From the NCBI GenBank assembly GCA_964466595.1, contig CAYXNR010000028.1, positions 1 through 26,867 of the forward strand: 26,867 bases of DNA. The letters are read 5' to 3'. The notes below the pieces were generated by a model. That model searched no databases, was not told where the DNA came from, and worked only from the letters and a program-made list of their open reading frames with translations. A program made the position numbers and the translations under genes. Shown one piece after another: positions 10,501 through 22,500 of this stretch (positions are counted from its first letter, which is position 1; every line of letters begins with the position of its first letter). Origin of the DNA: JABDGC01 sp964466595. Lineage in GTDB: Bacteria > Pseudomonadota > Gammaproteobacteria > DSM-16500.

Positions 10501-13500
10501 CACAAAGACCTGCACCCAAACAGCCGCCGGTCGTTCCTGCACTCGAACCACTACCCACACCGAGGCTTTGTCCTGAAGTTTCTGTATCCCAAAAATCATT
10601 CGTGAAGACTGTAGGAGCGAAGCTCGCATTGCCGCCCACAAAACCACCTGGATTCGCTGCTAGCGGCGCACTGACATAGCCACTACTATAAGAAGTGGTA
10701 ATCGTGGCAGCGTCTCGCAAATAACCTACCAAACCGCCTATCTGGGTATTCTGTGCGAGACCTGTAATCAACACACTATTATGGCTATAACTATTTGTAA
10801 TCGCACCGCCATTTTCTCCAACCAAGCCGCCCGCATAAGCTAAGGCAGGAAGATTATTAAAGGTATCGGGAAGTAAATCGATTTGAATAATGCCATCGCT
10901 AAAAGAAGTTGAAATGGTGCCGCCGAGATTACTACCCACTAAACCACCGGCTGTCACAGTGACAATATTATTATTAGGTTGAATGGAAGCACTCAAGGTC
11001 ACCGCACTGTAAATATTACTTAAACTGCCTGTCGCTCCCTGTTCTCCGACCACGCCGCCCAAACGCGCACTATTACCCTGGCCAGAGAAAGTCAAACTTC
11101 CTGAAGCATAAATATTTTGTAGACTGCCTTGATTAAAACCAACCACTAAGCCGCCGCCATTAACAGAAACTGAAGCCTGCATCACGGCATCGCTTACACC
11201 CAGATTTTTAATTGCTCCCAAGCTGCCTACATCACTAAATAAACCCAGATTATAATTTGAAGGATTGCTGCTCAGGTTCATATACAAGTGTTGAATAAAA
11301 TGATTTTGGCCGTCGAAGGTACCCACATAGGCATTCGAGCCAGAGCCGATGGGCATAAAACCCTGCGTCCAGGTTACAGTCGTCGTCGCATCAATCGTAC
11401 TAAGCAAGTTATAGTTTGAAATCGTTGCACCAAAGGGAAGCGTCGCCATACCTTGTAAGCCATATAAGTCAGCGATCTGATAAGGCGTGCTCACCGTCCC
11501 ATCGCCGCCCATCACACGAAGGAAGGTCGCGTTATAAATATTATTAAAAGAACCGCCTGTCGCAATGTGGAAATTCTGCGTCGCGCTAAAGGGCGCATAA
11601 GAAGAAGCACCGCTTTGCTGCCATTGACCTTGGGCCAGAATAAAGCTATCAACTGCAATACTGCCATGCGTATTGGTCGTAATCGAGGCAGGATTATTTG
11701 CAGCAGAAATAGTTAACAAGCCCGTTACAGCAATGCCGCCATGTAAGCTAATATTTCCTGTGCTATTCAAGAAAAGATTAGAATTGGAAAGTGAGAAGGC
11801 GCCACCCGTTCCGCTATTGGTGAGAACCACATTCTGCGCATTCAAAGTCAAATTCACCTGATCACCACTGACAAGGGGATAAGCAGCATTCGCCGTGCTA
11901 CTACCAATCTGGATACTGCCATTGCTGCTATTGAAAACCAGCGTGCCACCAACTAAGACCGGGAAAGGTGTTGAACCATTGCCATAATAATGTTGATCAT
12001 TCACGGTATTGATAGTAAGAGGGAACTGACCGCCTACAATTGTCAAATTTGCAATGAGATCTTCAAGCTGTCCTAAAATAATGAGGTCACCGACTGAAGC
12101 CTTAAGAACCACTGCACCAAAACCACTGAAGGTCAAGACATGTTGTCCGGCAAAGAAATCATCGATCGTATTATTAATTGTTAGGCTATCTCCGCCATGG
12201 GGTGCCGTGATGCTACTATTGGCACTGAGCTGGATCGGCCCATCTACCCGCGCTCCAGAGGAGCCCTGTAAGGTACCGCCATTTAATTCAATACCATTGC
12301 CAAAGATATTATTAGATAGTTGCAAAATCGCGCCACTTCTCACCGTCACCACGCCTCGACCAAGCGGCCCTTGCATCACATCCGTGTCATCGCCATTAAA
12401 ACCTGTCGAAGCTGCGTTTGCGTTCAACTGTCCGCCCTCAATAAGCGTGCCAAGCTGGTAGGTGCTAGTCGTTGAAGTTAGCGTCAGCTGCCCCGTAGCA
12501 CTATTGCTGCCAACACGTAATTGTCCAGTCAGAAAAATATTGTCGTCATCAATACTGCTAGCAACAATCCAGCTAGCTCCTGTAGCGACATATAAACTGC
12601 CGGCGATTTGATTCAGGTCAGGTGGCCCTAAAAGAATGGAACGATTAGCATTCAAGACCCCTGAGGAACCTGTGAACTCCAGACCGGCACCATTCGTCAA
12701 GAAAATATTATTAAAAGTCGAACTTCCATCTGGAACGCCGCCTAAGGCACGATCAGAATTAATCGCTAAGATACCGCCGTCAATTTCGGTTCCCTTATAG
12801 CTAGAACTGTTTCCAATACCATAATCATTGATACCGGCTAGAGTTAGCTTACCGGTGTAAGCAGGAGAGGCATTAAAAATAAATTTGGGAATGCTCGCAG
12901 CAATATTGCCTTGTAAGAGACTATTCGTTCCTAGAACAGAAACGTTTAAATCCACATTACCCATCAGGTGGCTACCACTCGCTGTATTCAAGGTAGTCAC
13001 ATAAAAAAGCGCTGCGTTTGAAGCGAGTATAGTTGTTCCAGACAAGCTCACCAGATTTAAGGGATGAGTGCTTGTACCAACTGAGGCATTGAGTGTCATG
13101 CCATCTGCAATGAGTGTCCCTTGACCGAAGGCTTGGCTCGTGATGGGATCATTTGCTTTTAAATCTCCACCGAAGGTCACCATGCCGTTTCCGCCTGTAT
13201 GACTCACCGTCAGTTGACTGCCTGTATAAAACGTACCCGTGCCATTCAAGCTTAAATTATTATCGTTTCCGTTCTCGATAGCGATTGTCACCTGAGCAGG
13301 ATTATTTGCAGAGCCAAGAAGATAGGGATTGTTAAATGTATAGCTTGTACCGCTTCCTATAGCTGGTGCGAGTCTCGTGCCATCTTGAAGATTCAAGGTA
13401 CCTAAGCCAAGAGGACTGGAACTGCTACCGATGTATAGCGTACCCGCTTGTAAATAAGTATCCCCATAATAACTTGTTCCTGCTAAGGTCAAGCCACCAT

Positions 13501-16500
13501 TATACGAGCCACCCAAAGCATTAATGATTAGACTATTGAGATTAGATGCTGGCGTAAGACTACCAATCGATCCTGAAATACTACTGCTACTACCAGTTAG
13601 GGTATTCAGTGTGAGATTTTCGCCGCCCACACTGCCATCGCCTTGAATCGTATTCGACAAGGTAAGAGCCGCGCCTGTCAACACAGCGGATTGCTTCAAA
13701 ATGATTGGCATATTATAGCTTTGATCAGCTGTGCTTTGGATGGTGATCACAGTTGTATTCGGCGTCAGATTCGGATTGCCGAGTTGCAAAGCCGTCAAAG
13801 CAACTGAACCACTACTCACATTTTTCAAAGGCATGGTGCTACCAAGAGAGGAAAGAAGAATAATGGTTCCTGAAGTAGTGCTCGCTCCAAACTGCAGATT
13901 TTCTTCTCCCTCGATTGCCTGTGCAATATAAAACAGATCGCTACTGCCATTAGTCGTGAGAATATTGGTACTCGTTCCACCCAAACTGCTATCTGCTAAG
14001 GAAATAGCACTAGAAACAGTCGCCCTTCCTTTTGCAGCTAAGGTTCCTCCCTTCATCACAATAGAATTCGAAAATGTTAAGGGATTCACACTGCCATCAA
14101 GGACTAGCATGCCATCTTCATCTATTTCAGCAAGACTCGTACCTAAAGCTGTGGCAGAACTCACTTCCAATACACCATTCGCTATGCTGGTTGTGCTGGA
14201 ATAAGTTGAATTGCCTGACATGATCAGCGTACCGGGTCCCTCTTTTAACAATTCATTGATATTGTTTATTGAGGCCGCTAACAGTGAATTCGAGCCGCCA
14301 TAGATATAAAGCGCTAAGTTATGCTGATTGCCATTGATCTGCGCTGTATTATCAGAAAAGTCGAAATGGGCAGCATCTATTCTCACCTCAGTTGCTAAAG
14401 TCAAAGAAGTGGAAATGAGAACATTAGCTAAATTACCGCCCAGGTTACCATTTAAGATTACCGTATTACTGCCGCCAAAGGGATTTTGAAACACGAGGGA
14501 ACCCGTGCCCGTCACCGCAACATTACTTACTGTCGTGTTACTGCCTTGAAAGAAAACATTACCATTCTGGCTTTGAATAGTCAGCTCTGAAGCAGGAACC
14601 GTCGCTGACTGCAAAACAACGCCATTAAAAATAAAGCCGCCTGTACCCGAAGCAAGCATATTACCATCCACCAGATAAGCCGGTGGTGAAGTACCTATCG
14701 TTTCCAAACGCGCATTGGGTACTAAGCTTAAATCATAGCGCGTATAAGGCTCGCCATTCGTAGAACCGAGCACCGAATTCGTAGCAGTAACAGAATAAAG
14801 AAGATGGTTGATTTGTGCATTAAAGGCCTCGCCTAAAATCTGATTGCTGTAAATAGTACTTTGATCACCATAGAGACTCACTGCAGTTAAATCAAAACTA
14901 TAAAAAGTGGTACCACTATTTATCGCACTATGATGCACATTGTTATTATCAGTATAAGCTCCTGCATTTTGCGGTGCTATCACCAAGAGATTTTCTGTCG
15001 TACTCAGATTATTTTCGATCCCTAAGACCGGTTGCCTCCACGGAATAACAGCATAATAGGCGAAGCCTGAATGATAGAGATTATTATTGCTCGCTTGATT
15101 GCTATTAAAGATAGGCGCTCCTGCAAGATACCAGCTAGTCAAATCACCACTCGTCTCTAAAATTCCCTTAATTGCAACGGTTTGTGCTGACAAGAAAGGA
15201 TAAAGAATCTGAGGATTATTATTCACTGTCACATATTGCCAAACAGTTATCGGTAAGCCGGTTGTCAAACTATAATTGGAGGAATTGCTATCTTCGCCAA
15301 TAGACCAATTCAGACTGGAATAAGTCGCTGCCTTGTCTAATTGTCCGACTGTGCCAACCGTCGTATTGCTAGCATGAGAAACAGCATCAGCTGTGCTACA
15401 AGCTGAATTCAAGAGCAGACTGCAACCACCATAAAGGAGATTACTATTCGCGCCTGTAAAACCAGTTGCTGAAAGATTGCTGCCATAGCCTGCAGTTTGA
15501 CCCGAGGTTCTTTCATCCCAGAGACTGCCCTGAATTGAACCGATTATACCATTCGTTCCCACAAAACCACCGACGATTAAACCAACAGTCGGGGCTGTTA
15601 CGAGACCGGTGCTGAAGCTATTTGCGATCTGACCATCATTATAACCCACTAAGCCACCGGCTTGACCAGTCTGGGTAGAGCAGCCAACTGCACCAGAATG
15701 ACAAAGAACGAGATCGCCGCTTGTTGTTCCATAAGCTGTTACCGTGGCCATGCTTAGGGAATTATAAATTTTTCCTTGGCTAGTACTGTAGCCAACGAGC
15801 CCACCAGCTAAACTCGCTTGTTCTGCATTAGCATTGCTATTGACTTGAATAGCGACTGTTGATCCAATAAAAGCGCCCGTCGCTAGCTCTGCCTCAGCCC
15901 CAGTCAGTACGCCTGCGGTTGGCCCGCCAATTGTTCCCACATTGAAACCAACCAAGCCACCGATAGTCGCAAGCACATAATTTTTACCGAAGGAAGCAGG
16001 ACTGATGACTGTATATCCGCCATTGCCCTTGATCGTGCCACTCAGGATATAATCATTATATAGCGTACCAAAATTAACACCGGCGAGACCGCCGATATTT
16101 TGTGCTGCCCCCTGCTGTCCAGGAATATTAGGTGCATAAGGTGTTCCATCAATACTGATATTCACTAAGCCTAAATTAAATACCTTGCCAAAAGGACCAA
16201 CGATAACAAAGAGGCCCAAATCACTAGCTGCAGAGGAAGTAATCTGAAGATTAGAGATCATATAATGATTACCATTAAAGCTGCCGGTAAATAAAGTGCT
16301 CAGCGCTAAGCTACTTACTCCATTCACGAAAATCTGGGGATAACCAATCGCTACGAAGTTCGTCAAAGCAGAAGCATCAATATTATTATTTAATTGATAA
16401 TTAAGATTCAGCGGCAAACTTGCTATCCCTTGCAAGCCATAGACATCCTTCACCAAAAACGGTGTGCTCGTCGATGCTCCATCACCACCTGCCATACGTA

Positions 16501-19500
16501 TAAATTGTCCGCTGAAATTATAAGGTGCGGTGAGGCTTGGACTGCCCGCTTGCGTTAAAAGGAAATTACCTGTCACAATAAAGGTCGGCAGCGTAGCACT
16601 ATTTTGATACCACTGTCCTTGTTGAAGAGAAAAGTTTTGTACACTAATGTTTTGATTCACCCCTTCACTCGAACCCAAGGTGGTAATAGTGGCCGTCGTC
16701 GAACTCGGCGCAGTAAAAGAAGTTGGATTAGCTGCACTGAGATATAAATTACCGGCTATAACGCCATTAGCAGTCAAACCTGTGATCGGCGCATTGATAT
16801 AAATTTTCTCACTCGCATTTAAATACAAACTATTCGTACCAATCAACATCGCGCCGCAAGCGCTCGCCTGCATATCACTGCAGGTACCAAGTGAAATATT
16901 GGCAGTGGTGCTTGGAGAAGATTGCAGCGTACTCACCAGTAAGTCGGTTGCAACCGGTGAAGAATCACTGGGGCTTCTCATTCCCGTTAAGGTCACCGTA
17001 TTATTTAAATGAATACTCGCATCAACAACTGTGCCTGCTCCCGCAGGAGTCACCCCGGCTTCCATTCCCACTGAGCCGCCATAAATATTCACCGCGCCAC
17101 CATAGGACTGCGTACCGGTAGTCACAATATCAAGACAGGCACTCAGCATCGAACAAGTCGTCCCATAAGGCGAAATAATATTGAGAGGCAGATCAATACT
17201 CAAAGTTGATAAGGGTAAAAGCGTTCCAATTTTATCAACAAGCGTGAGTGTTCCGGCACCCGTCACACTCAAGGCAAAATTATTTCCATTGGCACTATCA
17301 ATTGTGGCGGCAGTAAGGAGTCCGCTATTTAACTCCAAGGAATCAGCAGCAAGCGGAATTGCTATACTTGCATCTGCATTCAAAACGATATTGCCAGCTA
17401 GTCTTGCTTGAGTCAGACCAGAAGAATTATTTCCAACAATGATTGAACCACCTAGCACCAGATTGTTTAAGAGTGTGAGCGAATAAAGTTGTAAGGTCGC
17501 AGCATGATCAATAGTCACTAAACCACTTCCCGCACCAAAAGGTCCAAAGGAAGAATCAACAGCGCTTGTTTCTCTCAACAAAATGCTGCCAGCATAGACT
17601 TCACTTGCTCCCACATAACTACTAGGTGCGCTGATATCAAACTCACCGAGATAATTGCTGCTGGCATAAGGCTGAATACCTTTATTAAAGATCAAGGTAT
17701 TATGAGCTGAACCCGAAGTAATAGCAGGAAGCTCGAGAATTTCGCCAGCATGTAAAATATTAATATATTCCACAGTAGGATTGAGTGCTGTACCACTTGC
17801 ATCCAAAGACAGACTGCCTAATAAAGCATTTCCCTGTGTGCCATTGTCTTGCACTACAGCACCATTATTTAAAATTAAATTATTCGCTAAGAGGAGATTG
17901 TGATTGGCATCCGGCGCTAAACTTAAAACACCATTATTTAACACAGTGATCGTACTAGCAGCATTTAAATTATTCGCTGTTTTTAAGGCAAGCGTCACAC
18001 TATTGCTACCACCGCCAATCACTGTCGCTCCGCTATAAGTATTCTGGCCTGTTAAAGTCAAAATCACAGGTCCCACTGCACTGCCATTATTCTTGACAAT
18101 CAAGCCAGCAGAAGCAGAACCACTCAGTACACCGCTATAAGTAGCAGAACTCGTTTGATTGACTGTTAAGGTACCCGAGCGGAGAAGAATATTTCCGCAG
18201 GTACTGCAATTGCCACCACCACTCAAAGAACCTATTGTTTCCGCACTAAAACCAGCCAAATCAAAACTCGCGCCTGCTGTTGCACTTAAAACCAACGGAC
18301 TATTAGCTGAGAGACTATTATTACTACCTGGTTTAAGCGTACCCATCAGAATAGTTGTTGTGCCGAAATAACTATTGCCCGCATGATTAATCACCAACAC
18401 ATCCCCTAAGAAAGGACTGTTTTGAGTGAGGCCTCCTGTTGTACTGCTTCCTGTTAAAAGACCGCTCAAGGTCGTGATCACATTCTGAGCCGTACTACTC
18501 ACCATTAAAGTACCGCCATTCAGAAGGCCCGCACCACTTAAAGTCAGACTATAGGGACCGGTAATCAGAGAAGGCGCGGGTAAACTATTCAAGATAAAAT
18601 TATTATTAATCGTGATGGCAGAACCAACAGGCGGTGAACCTGCTCTCAGCGTACCGCCATTAAAAATCAAAGTAGAAGCGCCTAGGGGTCCAGAAGCACC
18701 AGAACTATTCGTGCCGACCTGCAAGAAACCGGCATTTAAAACTGTATTTCCCACATAAGTGCTGGCCGTTATAGGCGCTGCACTATACGTGCCAAGATAA
18801 GTCACCGGACTGCCATTGATCGTTGTGCTCTGATTGAGTTGTAAATTATTGGAAGCATTAGCACCGCTGATCGTACCCGTCATGACTAAGCTTTCATTCG
18901 CCGCAACAACGCCAATGATTTCACTATTATTTAAACCCGAAGTCGGTAAGTTGATCGCGCCAGAAAGCGTTGTTGTATTAGCAGTCAGTGCTGGATACTC
19001 ATCTTGAATAATACTGCCATTCGCTACAGTAATAGCATTATTAAAAACAGCATTAACGCTTGCTGCTTTGAGACTCAAGACAGCTCCCGTAGCAAGTGTC
19101 ACGGTGCCGCCACTTGTTCCTGCACTATTCAAGCCTAAGGATCCGGGATCACTTAAAGAAGTAAAGCCGCGTGTAACTTGCAAGATACCCGCATCAACAA
19201 TCACGCCGCCTTGGAAAGTATTGCTACCCGATAGTAGTAAGGTACCTGTATAGGTATGACTAACATTCGCAGAATTGAGAATAAGATTACTGAGTCCCGT
19301 GATTTTTCCTGAAATCACACTTGAACTGCCGGTCGCCGTATCAAGATAAACAATTGTCGTCCCTAAGCCACCCAAACTTTCTCCGCTGCTGTTACTAAAA
19401 TTGAGATTGCCGCCGATAAATTGTATATCCTGTTTGAGCTTGAGATCATCGCTGTAATGTTGAGAACCTGTTGTTGCAATCTGAACCATCGAACAAGCGC

Positions 19501-22500
19501 CGCCAGTACAACCCAGCGTATCAAAGCCCGCGCCACTCAGCGCCACACTGAGACTAGTCAAAGCAGCGAGACTGCCCACGGAATAATTAAAAGTTGTTCC
19601 CGTTCCTGAGGTAATTTGCAAATTCGCTGTGTTAATGAAAGAGGCATTGTCTACTGTCGAATTAAAAACAATTGTCCCCCCTGCAATTAAGTCAATATTC
19701 TCTGCTCCTAGGGTTACAGCCGAGTTATAGCTTTGATTAGCTGTAGTAGTAATTTCAGCTGCATTCAGCTGCAAGCCTGCACCTGTCACCGTTAAACTGT
19801 GTAAAGCACGCGTACTACCGAGCTGATCGCTAAAAGTCACCATACCGCTGCCCGCATCAGCATGAACACTGAAATCCGGTACACCATTCTGAGGAAGGGC
19901 ATTATCAATTGTTTTATCAAAACTCAGATCGAAGGCTGTTAATTGCAAGGCCGCTGAACCCGTCAGTAAAACCGGACCTTTAAAGTTGATCTCAGCTAGG
20001 CTTGTAAGCGAACCATTCAAGGTATAGGTGGTATTCAGATTCGTCATGAAGTTATAGGCGCCGAGATCGAGAGCCTGCGTTGTTGGATTATAAACACCAT
20101 TTGCTGAAAGGGGCGTCGTATTAAAAGTACAAATCGAAGGGCCTAGGCTTGCGCAACTTGCATTTGAAAACAGACCGAGTGTCGTATTACTCAAACCGCT
20201 ATTATTATCACTATAAGCATAGACCTGATTATTCGCTAAGGGGACTGCCACAGAAATTTGCGGATTCTTAATGACCGCTGCAGCCGTCTCTGTGTAAATA
20301 TACAATTCTGTGGTATTAGGAGCAGGAAAGAGAAAATAAGCCGTGCCGCCTGTACTATTCAGCGTATTTTGGAAAGCCAGTAAGATATTTGAGCTATTCG
20401 GATTGCTTTGGAAGAAAATATAAGTTCCGATATTACCACCCAACAACAGTTGCACGCCTGTAGAGAGCGCAGTCAAATAAGGGTAGAGGGCACCGGAAGT
20501 CGCTGGAATCGCCCAGGTAGCTGTACCCGAAGAATTGATAGACCAACCGGCGTTCTGGAAGGTAGCCAGTGCACTTAAATCGCTAGGATTACAAGAAAAA
20601 CCAAAACAACCGCCTTGCAACTGCGCCGTCGTGTAACTGCCACTACCTATACCACTGCTCATGCCAGAAGCTTGCGTATCCCAAAAATTAGCAGTTAAGC
20701 TGCCTGAATTGCTGCCAATGAAACCGCCGGTGGCGCCTTGGTTATTGAGCGCACTCAGACTACCAATGCTGAAGCTATGAGAAATAGAACCGCTATTCTG
20801 TCCAACCAAGCCGCCTTCTGCACTGAGTCCTCCTGCAACCGAGCCTAAACTATAGGTATCGCTAATCGTTCCTAAATTAAGGCCCACCAGGCCGCCCTCT
20901 ATAGCAGCTCCTGTGACTACTGCACCGCCATTGTAGGAAGTCGTAATCGAACCATTCGCTGCGACCATACCGCTTAAGCCGCCGGCCTTCGCGGTATTTC
21001 CGCCGCTACTCGCCGTAATGGTTCCACTGAGAATATAGTCATTGCTGAGATGACCATTGTTATCGACCTTGCCCGCAAAGGCACCTACATTGGCGGCAGC
21101 GTTCGACGCAGTCACTGTCGTATTAATCAAACCTAAATCTGAAAGGCTTCCACTTAAAATACCAATCAAGCCTACATTGCTCGCGCTACTTGCGATCATT
21201 AAATTTGAAATGCTGTAATGATTGCCTTCTATCGTTCCCGAGAAATTTGCTATCGGTATAAAAGTATTCGTCCAAGGCTCAGCCGTAATATTTCTTGTTA
21301 CATTATAAGTGCCACTTAAATTTAAAGTCGCGAGCCCTTGTAAGCCATAGATATCACTGAGACCATTGCCCGGTGCAAGACGATAAAATTGCGCATTGTA
21401 GCTGCCATTAATCGCTCCGTTATTGACACTTTGAATATTAAAATTAGTACTGGTACTAAAGGCTGGTAGTGAGTTCGCACTTTGGAACCATTGACCTTGA
21501 TTTAAATTAAAGGTACCCACATTGACAGTCGCAATCACACCCGCATTATTGCGAGCTGTGGCTGAACCAGAGGTAATTGTCGCAGTCAAAGCAGAAGGCG
21601 TTGCCACCACAGCGGGATTCGCCGCTGAAATATTTACAATACTCGAACTGCTACCCACAAGAGCCGCATTTAAATAGATCGAGGCAAGAGAATTAAGCGT
21701 CAAGCTTTGATTACCGAGATTCACACTTTGATTTTGTGCATTGGGATCACCCAAAATAATATTGCCATCAACGAGAGTTTCCAAAGTTACTGTACCCGAC
21801 AGGGTAAGGGAATCTTGATATAACTGATCGCCATAGCTTCGAATGACTATCGGATTGGCGTTCGTTCCCAATTGATCCGTTCCACCGCCAAGCAAGGTCA
21901 AACTCGCGAAGGGATTCGAGTTTCCGACCTGACCCAGCAGAATATTCCCGCCACCGCCGGCCAAGGTGAAATTGTAGGGCGCAGCACTATTCAAATTCGA
22001 ATCGAGTCTGACCGTGCCTGCTGTTGCTTGTAAAATTAAGCCGTCTGCATTAATAAGCACAGGACTCTTATATTCTTGAGCACCAAAGGTTTGAATTGAG
22101 CTATTTAAAGTAATCAAGCCATTGGTTCCGGCATCCAGCGTTAAGGCTCCGCCAAGCAAGGCTGTAATGTTGGAATTGGCATTGAGGGTGATACTACCGT
22201 CCCCTGAGGTTTGAATGACGACATTGTTACCCGAAGCGAGGTTATTAGAAATTTCAATACTGCTGATTGTTGAAGCCCCGGAAAAAGGACTATAACAACC
22301 ACTGCCTTGGCAAAGTGGTCCTGCACTTGCGCTAATGATGACAGCTGCTGGATCCAAATACCAAGTCCCGGCAAGGCCATTCACTCCTTTGAGACTGATA
22401 TTCGCAGCACTAATATCGAGATACTGACCCGAGGTTTCAATCAAACCACCTCTTCCACTGCCGGCACCCATAGCAGAAGCGCTGCCATGAAATTCTGTAT

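Noticed and set aside
10198..10647. Short minus-strand frames overlapping gene B in other phases
   Set aside because: They are alternative-frame shadows inside the GLUG block 3 and linker coding sequence, with no start signals. The gene B frame is continuous here, so no frameshift needs explaining.
12054..12461. Plus-strand frame of 135 codons opposite gene B, and others such as 5877-6239 and 8658-8996
   Set aside because: They lie entirely antisense to the intact giant frame, have no ribosome binding sites or recognisable domains, and are expected by chance opposite repeat-rich coding DNA.
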